The notes under the pieces are model-generated. The model worked only from the letters and a program-made list of their open reading frames with translations. It searched no databases and had not been told where the DNA came from. Shown piece after piece: positions 25,801-35,051 of a DNA stretch of 64,000 bases (positions within the stretch are counted from its first letter, which is position 1; each line of letters begins with the position of its first letter). This DNA comes from Flagellimonas alvinocaridis. GTDB lineage: Bacteria; Bacteroidota; Bacteroidia; Flavobacteriales; Flavobacteriaceae. The DNA lies in assembly GCF_004916895.1 (NCBI RefSeq), contig NZ_SNTZ01000001.1:156263-220262 (forward strand), given 5' to 3'. The translations under genes and the position numbers were made by a program.

Positions 25801-26659
25801 ACAAATGCCCAACATCATAATTGGCCTCGCCTATAATGGTGGTCAAGGTATTCTGTACTTGGGAATTTAGGTTCCCGTTATAGGGGTCCGATTCAGGGTC
25901 AGTGAAAATTACCAAATCATTATTGGGCACCAACTCCAAGGTAATGCCCAAATCTGTTTCGAAGACCTCATTTATCCGTGTCAGTGTTGCATTGATGGCT
26001 GCCAGGGCATCAACTACCGTACCGCCGTGATAGTTGGTATACTCTCCCGTTGCTGAAACAGCAATTCTATATTTTCTAAGAACTTGGTCGTCCACCAAGG
26101 GCACAATGGTCTTTGCTGTTAGGCTTTGCTGAATTTTCTGCGTTCCACAAATAAAGGCGTCCTTGGCCGAGCCACTCGTACCTTCTTTATATAGTACATA
26201 AGCATTGGGCTTGTTCAGGACCGGCTCCATGAAGTGCTTTTCCCGATTGCCTAAATTTACAACCATACTCTGGAGCCCCTTGTGCGAGCTACTGAGCTTT
26301 ATTTTGTACTTACCATCTTGGCTCACCCCGGAAAAAGACCTGATGTTGGGATATTTTTTGGCCAAGTCTGGATGTAGAACCGGGGTTTCCGTAAGCAAAA
26401 AGGGAACTATTTCACCATTCCCATTGGGAAGATCCACAACAACGCTTTTGCCTTTGGAAACATGGGAGGGCTTGATCTTCTCCGAAAAAATACTTTTGTC
26501 CAAGGAAAATACGGCTTGGGCCTTTCCTATATCCTTTATTGATGGGCTTTTAAAGCCTGATTCCTTGGCAACCGATTTCCAATAAGCCTGCTGCCCAAAT
26601 GCACAAAAGCAGCTAAAAAGTATGGTTATTGAAAAAACAAGGTGTAATTTAGCTTTCAT
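22883..26659 (-). CDS. Secreted zinc metalloprotease (reprolysin-like) with P-domain and T9SS type A tail
   Basis: About 1258 residues. Signal peptide, a propeptide-like region (~30-190), a metzincin catalytic domain with HELGHQFGANH (about 335-345) and Met-turn IMGYAG, then Ig-like regions, a fibronectin-like module, a proprotein-convertase P domain (~850-990), and a type A sorting domain (LFPNPVESMAQVYL ... SNGRLV ... PRGTYYLQV ... LIKK). It is exported by Sec, then by T9SS, and likely degrades extracellular protein. ATG 26659 is preferred: the alternative ATG 26674 lies only ~10 bp from the predicted -7 element. Confidence 0.93.
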   Translation of the reverse strand: MKAKLHLVFSITILFSCFCAFGQQAYWKSVAKESGFKSPSIKDIGKAQAVFSLDKSIFSEKIKPSHVSKGKSVVVDLPNGNGEIVPFLLTETPVLHPDLAKKYPNIRSFSGVSQDGKYKIKLSSSHKGLQSMVVNLGNREKHFMEPVLNKPNAYVLYKEGTSGSAKDAFICGTQKIQQSLTAKTIVPLVDDQVLRKYRIAVSATGEYTNYHGGTVVDALAAINATLTRINEVFETDLGITLELVPNNDLVIFTDPESDPYNGNLNSQVQNTLTTIIGEANYDVGHLFNKVSSVAQNNGNAGFIGAVCVDNQKGSAFSSAFEPQGDVFDLDFVSHELGHQFGANHTWSFESEGTGVQAEPASGTTIMGYAGIVDGNDVAPNGDDYFHYYSILQISNYVQSTTCAQTTALTNSPPVLSPVDDFIIPKGTAFVLEGNATDPDVGDVLTYTWEQINNGVVTTNTFGPTNPSGANFRSSPPSPDPKRYFPRLSEVIQGNLTQTMPAENEAWETVSEIERTLSFACTVRDNASGGGQVISDVLDVHVIKAAGPFVVTSQAAAETYAAGSIQEITWDVANTNILPVDAQTVDIFLSLDGGVTFPIALANDVLNDGVEEVLLPGNVTSTARIMVKASDNIFFAVNASNFTIEESEVVLDFAELSYVVCQPNDIVIPFTYRTFSGFSENSTFSADVPVGLTAVFSPTNTSTDATSVDLTLSNTGSVAPGVYDITVTSTSTSVTKDVILSLTIEDATFADVVLVSPSNVQADVSLNALLEWQANPLYANYDVQIATDVAFSNVIESASGPFNFYKPANLEGLTEYFWRVRPSNDCGVGTFGTPFSFTTTQVNCKTFESKGLPLEISNVGTPTVTSSIQFFEDLPVSDINVNLELNHTYLEDLMVTLISPEGTRVALISSTCGGLNNINAVFDDDGVPIVCAGNPAITGTVAPLGSLASLKGESILGEWVLEVKDNASSDGGELIAFSLEICVEGNFRPDEDEDGVFDDGDDLCLGTPKGVEVDTNGCAVYRFAADNFEVEITSETCRSNNDGSVVVTATDTAIAYSAVLDGGGTPVSMDFTDTHTFQNLSAGTYSLCITGTSGLITYREACFTIVVSEPDVLDVDAIVENGFLELTMDGGNFYTVELNGLATQTENSKIELPLKEGRNTLKVYTDLPCQGVVEKTILNTLQPVLFPNPVESMAQVYLNGYVGSVSIKVFSSNGRLVMSHIKNATGRSLEMDFSELPRGTYYLQVEAEEIKEGFKLIKK

Positions 26660-26684
26660 ACATAGTTTGGGCATAGGTCAATTT

Positions 26685-26692
26685 CAAAAATA
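26685..26692 (-). promoter_or_regulatory. -7 promoter element of the metalloprotease operon
   Basis: TATTTTTG on the minus strand matches TAnnTTTG. No clear -33 TTG at usual spacing. Placement favours the start codon at 26659. Confidence 0.4.
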
Positions 26693-26715
26693 AGCCTTTT
26701 TTATTTCTTGATTAG

Positions 26716-27648
26716 GTGGAAACAATCCAGGATATTTCTCTTTTTAAACGCAATACGCATCAAACGGCTATCACCATCGGCACTTTTGATGGAGTCCATA
26801 TGGGACACCGCAAGATATTGGAACGCCTCATAAATAGTGCCAAAAATACAGGATTAAAGTCTACAGTACTCACTTTTTTCCCGCATCCCAGAATGGTTCT
26901 TCAAAAAGATACCGATATAAAACTGTTGAACACCATTGAGGAAAAAGCACAGATTCTGAATGCATTGAACTTGGATTATCTTATTATCCACCCATTCACG
27001 AAGCATTTTTCCAGACTTTCTGCAACGGAATTTGTTCGCGACATTTTGGTAAACAACCTGAAAGCCAAAAAAATTATCATTGGTTACGACCATAGATTCG
27101 GCAGAAATAGAAATGCAAATATCCAAGACCTTATTGCCTTTGGCAGCACCCTTGATTTTGATGTCGAGGAAATCCCTGCCCAAGAAATCGATGCTGTTTC
27201 TGTAAGCTCCACAAAAATTAGGAATGCACTTTTGGAAGGCGATATTGCCACAGCAAACAGCTATCTGAGCTACGCCTATATGCTTACCGGAATCATAAAA
27301 AAAGGAAAAGGACTTGGTAAAAAGTTCGGATTTCCCACGGCCAATCTACACATTCCCGAAACCTACAAACTCATCCCAAAAAATGGGGTATATGTAGTAA
27401 AGAGTACCATTAACGACAAGGAATATTTTGGGATGATGAACATTGGTTACAATCCAACCGTGTCTGGAGGATCCGAAAAAAGTATTGAAATCAACTTTTT
27501 TGAGTTCGAGGGCAACCTGTACGACAAAAAAATACAGGTAAGCATCTTACATCGCATCCGGGATGAGCACAAATTTGATTCTGTTGAGGAACTTCAACAA
27601 CAATTGGCAAAAGATAAGGATTACTCGTTGGACCTAATTTCCAAATAA
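26716..27648 (+). CDS. ribF: Bifunctional riboflavin kinase/FAD synthetase
   Basis: A 310-residue enzyme making FMN and FAD from riboflavin. The N-terminal FMN adenylyltransferase domain (~15-180) has GTFDGVHMGH, the FFPHPRMV region, GYDHRFGRNR and SSTKIRNALLEGD. The C-terminal kinase domain has GKKFGFPTANL, NIGYNPTVSGG and IEINFFEFEGNLYD. The start is GTG 26716: an in-frame TAG immediately precedes it and no ATG lies before the catalytic loop. The HTTM gene begins at the base after its stop. Confidence 0.96.
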   Translation: METIQDISLFKRNTHQTAITIGTFDGVHMGHRKILERLINSAKNTGLKSTVLTFFPHPRMVLQKDTDIKLLNTIEEKAQILNALNLDYLIIHPFTKHFSRLSATEFVRDILVNNLKAKKIIIGYDHRFGRNRNANIQDLIAFGSTLDFDVEEIPAQEIDAVSVSSTKIRNALLEGDIATANSYLSYAYMLTGIIKKGKGLGKKFGFPTANLHIPETYKLIPKNGVYVVKSTINDKEYFGMMNIGYNPTVSGGSEKSIEINFFEFEGNLYDKKIQVSILHRIRDEHKFDSVEELQQQLAKDKDYSLDLISK

Positions 27649-28965
27649 ATGTTGTCCCAATTCCTTTTCAAAAAGATTGACAATGCCCAATTGGTGGTAT
27701 TTCGAATATTTTATGGGCTTTTGGTCAGCGCAGAATGCTACGGCGCCATTGCTACTGGGTGGGTCCGGCGAACCTTGATCGAACCCAAATTCACATTCTC
27801 CTTTATTGGGTTTGAGTGGCTACAGCCGCTTCCAGGAAATGGCATGTACGTCTATTTTGGCATAATGGGCACTTTGGGAATCTTAATAACCATAGGTTAT
27901 AAATACCGCTATAGCGCCTTGGCCTTTGCCCTAATGTGGACAGGGGTGTACTTGATGCAAAAGACATCCTACAACAACCATTACTATTTATTAATGCTTT
28001 TGGCCTTCATCATGGCATTCCTGCCTGCCCAAAAGGATGCCTCGTTGGATGCCAAATTAAATCCAAAGTTGCATTCCCATGCCATGCCTAACTGGGTAAG
28101 ATGGACCATTATCCTTCAATTATTTATCGTCTACACCTATGCCTCAGTGGCCAAACTGTATGGAGATTGGTTGGATTTTAGCATCATAGAACTGTTGATG
28201 AAATCCAAATCCGATTATTTTTTGATCGGGGACCTTTTACAGGAAAAATGGGTACATAAGATCGTGGCATTTTTCGGAATATTTTTTGATTTGCTCATTG
28301 TGCCGGCCCTACTTTGGAAACCTTCCCGCAAAATCGCCTTTGTCTTGGCCATTTTTTTCCATTTGTTCAACAGTATAGTATTTCAAATTGGGATTTTCCC
28401 TTACCTATCCTTGGCATTTACGGTCTTCTTTTTTGAGCCCCAAACCATTAGAAATCTATTTTTAAAAACCAAAAAGGTAGTTGTTGAACAAACCCAAATA
28501 CTGCCCAAAAATCGCAAATGGATATTGGGCATCTTGGGCGGATATTTTCTTGTGCAACTCATTCTCCCGTTGCGCCATCATGCCTTTCAAGATGATGTGT
28601 TATGGACCGAAGAAGGTCATAGGCTCAGTTGGCGGATGATGCTACGCAGCAGGTCCGGAACCATTCGGTATAGAGTGGTAAACAAAAAAACAGATAAAGT
28701 AACGTTTATTGACCTTGGGGATTACCTCACCAAAAAACAGCGTAGAAGAGTAGCCTGTTATCCTGATTTTGCATGGCAGTTTGCCCAACATTTGAAAAAG
28801 GACTACGCCAACAAAGGTGAAGATGTCCAAGTATTCGTTACCAACAAGGTAAAAATCAATCAAGGTGAGTACTATAAGTTTATAGACCCAAAGGTCGATT
28901 TAGCCAGCGTTCCTTGGAAACATTTTGCCCACAACGACTGGATCTTACCCTCTCAAAAAGAATAA
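27649..28965 (+). CDS. HTTM/vitamin K-dependent gamma-carboxylase-like membrane protein
   Basis: A 438-residue integral membrane protein with about six to eight hydrophobic segments and the features of the VKGC/HTTM family: LIEPKFTFSFIGFEWLQPLP, KTSYNNHYYLLMLLAF, YASVAKLYGDWL, and the region PLRHHAFQDDVLWTEEGHRLSWRMMLRSRSG that aligns with eukaryotic gamma-glutamyl carboxylase. In animals this enzyme carboxylates glutamate using vitamin K hydroquinone; bacterial homologues may instead modify quinones or proteins. The reaction here is unknown. It directly abuts ribF (0 bp). Confidence 0.85.
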   Translation: MLSQFLFKKIDNAQLVVFRIFYGLLVSAECYGAIATGWVRRTLIEPKFTFSFIGFEWLQPLPGNGMYVYFGIMGTLGILITIGYKYRYSALAFALMWTGVYLMQKTSYNNHYYLLMLLAFIMAFLPAQKDASLDAKLNPKLHSHAMPNWVRWTIILQLFIVYTYASVAKLYGDWLDFSIIELLMKSKSDYFLIGDLLQEKWVHKIVAFFGIFFDLLIVPALLWKPSRKIAFVLAIFFHLFNSIVFQIGIFPYLSLAFTVFFFEPQTIRNLFLKTKKVVVEQTQILPKNRKWILGILGGYFLVQLILPLRHHAFQDDVLWTEEGHRLSWRMMLRSRSGTIRYRVVNKKTDKVTFIDLGDYLTKKQRRRVACYPDFAWQFAQHLKKDYANKGEDVQVFVTNKVKINQGEYYKFIDPKVDLASVPWKHFAHNDWILPSQKE

Positions 28966-28969
28966 TTGT

Positions 28970-28999
28970 TTGGCACGTCTTCAGATTGAATTAAATTTG
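28970..28999 (+). promoter_or_regulatory. Promoter of serS
   Basis: TTG at 28970-28972, 19-bp spacer, TAAATTTG at 28992-28999: an exact Bacteroidetes promoter, 17 bp upstream of the serS start. Confidence 0.75.
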
Positions 29000-29016
29000 C
29001 GACTCAAAACTAGGCC

Positions 29017-30288
29017 ATGCTTCAATTACAAACGATTCGGGAAAACAAGGAAAGCATCATTGTAGCTCTAAAAAAACGCAACATTGATGCCGAACCTATG
29101 CTGTCAAAAATCATCGAACTGGATGAAAAAAGACGTTCCATCCAAACTGAACTGGATGCGACCTTGGCCGAATCAAACAAACTTTCCAAAGAGATTGGCA
29201 TGCTTTTCAAATCTGGAAAGGCACAGGAAGCCAATGCCCTTAAAGAGAAAACCGCTGGATTGAAAGAAACCTCAAAACAGTTGGGGGATGACTTGAATGC
29301 AGCAGCGGCCGCCTTACAGGAGCAGTTGTATCAAATTCCAAATGTCCCACACCAAACTGTTCCCGCGGGAAACACGGACGAGGATAATGAAGAAATTTTT
29401 AGGGAGGGCGATATCCCCTCTCTTGAAGAAGGTGCATTGCCCCACTGGGAATTGGCCAAAAAATATGACATCATCGATTTTGAGCTCGGCGTAAAGGTTT
29501 CCGGGGCTGGTTTCCCAGTTTATAAGGGAAAAGGTGCCCGTTTACAGCGCGCGCTCATTTCCTATTTCTTGGACAAAAACACCGAAGCCGGGTACACCGA
29601 AGTTCAGCCACCTCTCATGGTGAATGAGGCCTCTGGTTATGGAACAGGACAATTACCCGACAAAGAAGGGCAAATGTACCATGTTACCGCAGATGACCTG
29701 TACTTGATTCCCACGGCGGAAGTTCCCATTACCAATTTGCATAGGGATGATATTTTGGCTGAATCCGATTTCCCCATAAAATATACAGGCTACACTCCTT
29801 GTTTTAGGAGGGAGGCCGGAAGCTACGGCGCCCATGTACGCGGCCTTAACCGCCTACATCAGTTTGACAAGGTGGAAATCGTTCGTATGGAGCACCCCAA
29901 CAATTCATACGCTGCTTTGGATGAAATGGTGGAACACGTCAAGGGCCTACTTCAGGATTTGAAATTACCCTATCGTATTCTTCGTCTATGTGGTGGCGAT
30001 TTAGGCTTCACCTCTGCCCTAACCTATGACTTTGAGGTGTTCTCCACAGCTCAGGACCGTTGGTTGGAAATCAGTTCTGTTTCCAATTTTGAGACATTCC
30101 AAGCCAATCGTCTAAAGCTACGCTTTAAGGATGAAAATGGAAAAAGCCAGTTGGCCCACACCTTGAACGGAAGCGCTTTGGCCCTTCCAAGAGTTCTGGC
30201 CGGTATATTGGAAAACTATCAGACCAAAGATGGCATTAAAATCCCTGAGGTTTTGATCCCCTACTGCGGATTTGAGGTCATAGACTAA
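29017..30288 (+). CDS. serS: Seryl-tRNA synthetase
   Basis: A 423-residue class II synthetase. The N-terminal antiparallel coiled-coil arm (~1-110) binds the long arm of tRNA-Ser. The catalytic core shows motif 2 (CFRREAGSYGAHVRGLNRLHQFDKVE) and motif 3 (NGSALALPRVLAGILEN). Also recognises tRNA-Sec in some organisms. ATG 29017, with its own upstream promoter. Confidence 0.97.
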   Translation: MLQLQTIRENKESIIVALKKRNIDAEPMLSKIIELDEKRRSIQTELDATLAESNKLSKEIGMLFKSGKAQEANALKEKTAGLKETSKQLGDDLNAAAAALQEQLYQIPNVPHQTVPAGNTDEDNEEIFREGDIPSLEEGALPHWELAKKYDIIDFELGVKVSGAGFPVYKGKGARLQRALISYFLDKNTEAGYTEVQPPLMVNEASGYGTGQLPDKEGQMYHVTADDLYLIPTAEVPITNLHRDDILAESDFPIKYTGYTPCFRREAGSYGAHVRGLNRLHQFDKVEIVRMEHPNNSYAALDEMVEHVKGLLQDLKLPYRILRLCGGDLGFTSALTYDFEVFSTAQDRWLEISSVSNFETFQANRLKLRFKDENGKSQLAHTLNGSALALPRVLAGILENYQTKDGIKIPEVLIPYCGFEVID

Positions 30289-30364
30289 GGATTTCACCGA
30301 TTATTGGGATTCGATTAACAGAATACCGCCCTTTTCTGCGTTATATTTGAAATAAAACCAGCTA

Positions 30365-32152
30365 TTGAGGCTCCTTCTATTTCTCATATCATGCATTTTA
30401 GTGCAATCGCTTTCCTATGCTCAAGAGGACTTTCTGGCCAAGCAGTATTTTACCGATGGTGATTATGAAAAGGCCGTCGTCTTCTACGAAAAGTTGGTAG
30501 AGAAAAACCCAAGACGTACTGACTATGCCGAAGGTCTGGTGGCCTGCTACCAACAATTGGAACTGTATGAAGATGCCGAAATCTTTCTTTTGCAAAAAAT
30601 AAAGGACACCTATGCCTTCCCCACCTTTTTTATTGAATTGGGCTACAACTATACATTGCAAGACCAAGCTGAAAGGGCAACCACCTATTATGACCAAGCT
30701 ATCCAAAAAATAGAGGAAAACCCAAACTTCGGGTATAGTGTGGGATACCGATTTCAAAAATATGCCCTCTTGGAGTATGCCATAAAAGCCTATACCCGGG
30801 CCATGGCCTTAAAACCAGATTTGAACTATGATTTTCAATTGGCAAGAATTTATGGGGAACAAGGAAATATTGAAGCAATGTACCAATCCTATCTTAATCT
30901 CATTTGGGAAGGGAGAACCAGTCGAGCCAACGTCCTCCGAAATATAGATGATTTTATTTCGGAAGACCCATCAGATGCCAACAATGTACTGCTACGAAAA
31001 GTGTTGCTAAAAAATGCGCAAGAATCACCAGACATTCTCTGGAATGAACTATTGAGTTGGCTCTTCGTGCAACAAAAACAATACAACAGTGCATTCAGTC
31101 AAGAAAAAGCCATTTTTAAGCGTACCAATGAAGCCTCTGAAGATCGTTTGGAGAACCTGGGGCATATTGCCCTTGAAGACAACGATCTTGAAAATGCCGT
31201 GTCCATTTTTGAATACCTTGCGGAAAACAGTGCGGACCCTAACAGCAAATTGAATGCGCAACTCAACCTTATTGACATTGAATTAAAAAATCCAACGGAT
31301 AGAGTTTTGGACCAGGTTGAAAAGAAATTTCAGGATTTGGTTGCCACATATGGCAATGAAAGCCGTACCCTACAACTGCAGATCGCATATGCCAATTTCT
31401 TGACTTTTAAAAGGGAACAACCCGAACCTGCCATTGCCATTCTCAAGGAAAGTCTTGAGCTTCCAATGGGGCGCACTATCACAGCTTATGTAAAATTGGC
31501 CTTGGGTGATATTTTGGTGTACGACCAAAAATTCAATCAGGCACTTATCTATTTTACCCAAGTGCAGAAGAGCCTCAAAAATGATGTCCTTGGCCAGAAC
31601 GCCCGATTTAAAGTGGCCCAAACCAGTTTTTATAAAGGTGATTTTGATTGGGCACTTACCCAATTAAAAGTCCTCCGTGGTTCTACCTCACAGCTCATTG
31701 CCAACGATGCCATGCAACTGAGCCTTTTGATTTCGGACAACTCCTTGGAAGATTCTACCCAGACTGCATTGAAAAAATATGCCCGTGCCGACCTGTTGGC
31801 CTATCAAAATAAAAACGAAGAAGCCATTGAGGAACTGGAAGACATCCTTCAAAACCACAAAGGGGAAAAAATCGAAGATGAGGCACTATTGAGACAAGCC
31901 CAACTTTTGGAAGCACAAAAAGACTACGAAAGTGCAAGGTTCAACTACCAAAAAATAGTAGAGTTCTATGCCGATGGGATTTTGGCCGATGATGCACACT
32001 TTGCACTTGGGGAATTGTACAGAAACATCCTTGAAGAACCTGAAAAGGCCAAAAGTCATTATGAGAAAATCATTTACAACTATCAGGACAGTTATTATTT
32101 TCCACAGGCCCGAAAGAATTTTAGACGACTCCGTGGCGATGCCATTAATTAA
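30365..32152 (+). CDS. Exported TPR-repeat protein
   Basis: A 595-residue protein with a signal peptide (LLLFLISCILVQSLSYAQ) and tetratricopeptide repeats throughout (for example FTDGDYEKAVVFYEKLVEKNP near the start and KDYESARFNYQKIVEFYADG, DDAHFALGELYRNILEEPEKA at the end). Probably a periplasmic scaffold; no catalytic motif. The start is TTG 30365, as an in-frame TAA lies four codons upstream and no ATG precedes the signal peptide. The next small genes follow closely and may share its transcript. Confidence 0.88.
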   Translation: MRLLLFLISCILVQSLSYAQEDFLAKQYFTDGDYEKAVVFYEKLVEKNPRRTDYAEGLVACYQQLELYEDAEIFLLQKIKDTYAFPTFFIELGYNYTLQDQAERATTYYDQAIQKIEENPNFGYSVGYRFQKYALLEYAIKAYTRAMALKPDLNYDFQLARIYGEQGNIEAMYQSYLNLIWEGRTSRANVLRNIDDFISEDPSDANNVLLRKVLLKNAQESPDILWNELLSWLFVQQKQYNSAFSQEKAIFKRTNEASEDRLENLGHIALEDNDLENAVSIFEYLAENSADPNSKLNAQLNLIDIELKNPTDRVLDQVEKKFQDLVATYGNESRTLQLQIAYANFLTFKREQPEPAIAILKESLELPMGRTITAYVKLALGDILVYDQKFNQALIYFTQVQKSLKNDVLGQNARFKVAQTSFYKGDFDWALTQLKVLRGSTSQLIANDAMQLSLLISDNSLEDSTQTALKKYARADLLAYQNKNEEAIEELEDILQNHKGEKIEDEALLRQAQLLEAQKDYESARFNYQKIVEFYADGILADDAHFALGELYRNILEEPEKAKSHYEKIIYNYQDSYYFPQARKNFRRLRGDAIN

Positions 32153-32184
32153 TAGTTCCCTACATTAGATTCAAAAAAAAACCT

Positions 32185-32502
32185 ATGCTCATTTACAATG
32201 TTACCATCAACATAGATAAAAGTGTGCACGATGAATGGTTGTTGTGGATGCGTGACAAACACCTCCCGGACATGTTGGCAACCGGAAAATTTACCCATGC
32301 CAAAATGGTAAAAGTTTTGGTTGAAGAAGATATGGGCGGAGTTACCTATTCCATTCAATACACTACAAAGGACAGACAGACCTTGGAATTGTACTATAAA
32401 GAAGACGCTGAGCGATTACGGGGCGATGCCCAAAAATTATTTCCCAATAAGTTTGTGGCTTTCCGTACAGAACTTGAAGTCATCAGTCAGCAAATACCCT
32501 AA
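32185..32502 (+). CDS. DUF4286 family protein
   Basis: A 105-residue cytoplasmic protein with the DUF4286 pattern (MLIYNVTINIDKSVHDEWLLW, HLPDMLATGKFTHAKMVKVL, GGVTYSIQYTTKD), a dimeric alpha/beta-barrel-like (ferredoxin-type) fold. Function unknown. It is almost always found beside rsmA in Flavobacteriaceae, as here. Confidence 0.88.
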   Translation: MLIYNVTINIDKSVHDEWLLWMRDKHLPDMLATGKFTHAKMVKVLVEEDMGGVTYSIQYTTKDRQTLELYYKEDAERLRGDAQKLFPNKFVAFRTELEVISQQIP

Positions 32503-32505
32503 ACC

Positions 32506-32814
32506 TTGACCTACCTTTTCACCTATGGTACCTTACAAGACCTGCAAGTACAGGAATTTGTATTTGGACGTACCATTGATGGACTACCTGACCATTTACT
32601 GGGATTCAAAAAACTTGAAAATGCAGTTTACGAAAGGTACCCATTGGTAGTTCAAACCCAAAACCCCCAGGATAAAGTAGAAGGTAAAGTTTACGAGGTT
32701 TCTGAAATCGACCTAAAAAAGGCCGATATTTATGAAACCCATGCCTACAAACGTCAAAAATTCCCTTTGGAATCTGGCAAAAAGGCATGGGTCTATGTCG
32801 AAAATTCCAAGTAA
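32506..32814 (+). CDS. Gamma-glutamylcyclotransferase-like (AIG2) family protein
   Basis: A 102-residue protein with the family's YGTL motif ([12 protein letters not shown]) and the C-terminal [14 protein letters not shown] region carrying the conserved acidic residue. Members cyclise gamma-glutamyl amines or peptides, but this branch is uncharacterised. The start is TTG 32506: the upstream stop TAA is in the same frame one codon earlier and no other start precedes YGTL. Confidence 0.8.
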   Translation: MTYLFTYGTLQDLQVQEFVFGRTIDGLPDHLLGFKKLENAVYERYPLVVQTQNPQDKVEGKVYEVSEIDLKKADIYETHAYKRQKFPLESGKKAWVYVENSK

Positions 32815-32830
32815 CTTGCAAAAAAACCCC

Positions 32831-33703
32831 GTGTCCAAAAAGAACAAAAAAAAGTCTGGCAATGGTAGGCCCTATCGTAATGAAAATGAGCAGGGAAATG
32901 GTGCTGTAAAAGCCAAAAAACATTTGGGCCAACATTTCCTGAAAGACGAAACAGTTGCACAAAAAATAGCGGACACCCTTAGCCTTAATGGTTATACCAA
33001 CGTTTTGGAAATAGGTCCGGGCATGGGTGTACTCACCAAGTATCTTTTACAACGCGATATAGAATTGGTGGCCATGGACCTGGATGAGGAATCTATTATC
33101 TACCTAAACCACAGTTTTCCGCTGGAACATGCAGAGATTTTAAAAAAGAACAATCGCCTTAACATTCTCGAAGCTGATTTTTTGAAATTCGATTTAAGGG
33201 ACCTTTATGGCGATGAGCAATTTGCCATAACAGGCAACTTCCCATACAACATCTCGAGCCAGATTGTTTTTAAGATGTTGGAAATACGGCAACAGATTCC
33301 AGAGTTTTCGGGAATGTTCCAGAAAGAAGTTGCCCAACGTATTTGTGAAAAACCCGGTAGCAAAACGTATGGCATCCTATCAGTGTTGGTACAAGCCTTC
33401 TATGAGGCTGAATATTTGTTTTCCGTACCGCCTCAGGTTTTTGATCCGCCCCCAAAGGTACATTCGGGGGTTTTGCGACTTACCCGAAAACCAGGCCTAA
33501 AGTTACCTTGTGATGAACACCTTTTCTTTAAAGTGGTGAAAACCTCTTTCAACCAAAGACGGAAAACGCTTCGTAACAGCCTTAAAACCTTTGATCTTTC
33601 CGATAATCTCAAAGAAGATACTATCTTTGACCAACGCCCAGAACAGCTCAGTGTGGCAGATTTTGTAACGTTGACCCAAAAGATAGCCAATGACCCCGTT
33701 TAA
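32831..33703 (+). CDS. rsmA: 16S rRNA (adenine1518-N6/adenine1519-N6)-dimethyltransferase
   Basis: Dimethylates two adjacent adenines in the 3' hairpin of 16S rRNA late in small-subunit assembly. Motifs: [13 protein letters not shown] site [25 protein letters not shown], and catalytic [11 protein letters not shown] lysine-rich N-terminal tail precedes the core. The start is set at GTG 32831, just after the upstream gene; ATG 32795 would overlap that gene by 20 bp. The last codons overlap mgtE by 14 bp, indicating coupled translation. Confidence 0.94.
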   Translation: MSKKNKKKSGNGRPYRNENEQGNGAVKAKKHLGQHFLKDETVAQKIADTLSLNGYTNVLEIGPGMGVLTKYLLQRDIELVAMDLDEESIIYLNHSFPLEHAEILKKNNRLNILEADFLKFDLRDLYGDEQFAITGNFPYNISSQIVFKMLEIRQQIPEFSGMFQKEVAQRICEKPGSKTYGILSVLVQAFYEAEYLFSVPPQVFDPPPKVHSGVLRLTRKPGLKLPCDEHLFFKVVKTSFNQRRKTLRNSLKTFDLSDNLKEDTIFDQRPEQLSVADFVTLTQKIANDPV

Positions 33704-35042
33704 ACTTACAGACGAGCTTTTAGAAGAAATCCAGCAACTGATAGCGGAACATAAAAATGCCGCCCTCCAAGCCATGATGCAGGAGTTCCACTATGCGGAT
33801 ATTGCCGAAATAGCCGATGAACTCGATGTAGAGGAGGCCACCTATCTCATTAAGCTACTGGACAGTGAAAAAACATCGGATATCCTTGCTGAAATGCACG
33901 AGGACATCCGAGAGGCGGTATTAAAAAACCTTACTGCCAAGGAGATTGCTGGAGAGCTGGGGGAACTGGACACGGATGATGCTGCCGATATTATCAATGA
34001 GCTTCCCAAAGAGATGGTCCAAGAGGTCATCTCTGAAATCGAGGACAGAGAACACGCCAAGCACATTGTGGACCTGCTCCGCTATGATGAGGATAGCGCC
34101 GGTGGACTTATGGCCAAGGAATTGGTCATGGTAAACGAGAATTGGAACGTGCTCACCTGCGTCAAGGAAATGCGTGCCCAGGCCGAAAATGTTACAAGGG
34201 TACATTCCATATATGTGGTAGATGACGAAGGCAGGCTCAAGGGCAGGCTTTCATTAAAGGATCTGTTGACCACATCTACCAAAACCAACATCAAGGATGT
34301 ATACATCCCAAAAGTGGATTCCGTAACGGTCAACGAAAAAGGGGAAGAAGTGGCAAAAATCATGTCTAAATACGACTTGGAAGCCATTCCCGTGGTTGAT
34401 GAAGTAGGCAGATTGGTAGGCCGTATCACCATTGATGATATTGTGGATGTAATTAAAGAGGAAGCTGACAAAGATTACCAATTGGCTGCCGGTATATCTC
34501 AAGACGTGGAGGCTGATGACGATATCTGGGTCCTGACCCGTGCCCGATTGCCTTGGCTCATGTTAGGCCTTTTGGGTGGTTTGGGAGCTGCCGCGATTAT
34601 GGGCGGATTTGAGGAAATGATATCCAAACATGCGGTTCTCTTCTTTTTCACTCCATTGATAGCGGCCATGGCGGGTAATGTTGGGGTACAGTCCAGTGCC
34701 ATCATTGTGCAAGGTCTCGCCAATGATGATCTCAAAGGAAGTATTAGCAACAGGCTTGTCAAGGAAATGTTATTGGCACTCTTGAACGGACTCATTTTGG
34801 CTGTCTTACTTTTGTTTTTCACATGGTTTTGGAAAGGATCATTCAGCACGGCCTTGGCCATTTCCCTGTCACTCGTAGTGGTCATTGTTGTAGCAGGACT
34901 GATAGGCACCTTTATCCCACTCTTCCTTCATAAAAGGAACATAGATCCAGCTATAGCCACAGGACCATTTATTACTACTAGCAACGACATTTTTGGAATC
35001 CTGATTTATTTTTTGATCGCCAAACTCATCTTGGGCATTTAA
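33690..35042 (+). CDS. mgtE: Magnesium transporter MgtE
   Basis: A 450-residue Mg2+ channel. N-domain (~1-130) of helical hairpin repeats, a tandem CBS pair (~130-255; [45 protein letters not shown]) that senses intracellular Mg2+, a connecting helix, and five transmembrane helices (~285-450) with the pore signature [17 protein letters not shown]. The start lies within rsmA. Confidence 0.97.
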   Translation: MTPFKLTDELLEEIQQLIAEHKNAALQAMMQEFHYADIAEIADELDVEEATYLIKLLDSEKTSDILAEMHEDIREAVLKNLTAKEIAGELGELDTDDAADIINELPKEMVQEVISEIEDREHAKHIVDLLRYDEDSAGGLMAKELVMVNENWNVLTCVKEMRAQAENVTRVHSIYVVDDEGRLKGRLSLKDLLTTSTKTNIKDVYIPKVDSVTVNEKGEEVAKIMSKYDLEAIPVVDEVGRLVGRITIDDIVDVIKEEADKDYQLAAGISQDVEADDDIWVLTRARLPWLMLGLLGGLGAAAIMGGFEEMISKHAVLFFFTPLIAAMAGNVGVQSSAIIVQGLANDDLKGSISNRLVKEMLLALLNGLILAVLLLFFTWFWKGSFSTALAISLSLVVVIVVAGLIGTFIPLFLHKRNIDPAIATGPFITTSNDIFGILIYFLIAKLILGI

Positions 35043-35051
35043 GACACAACC

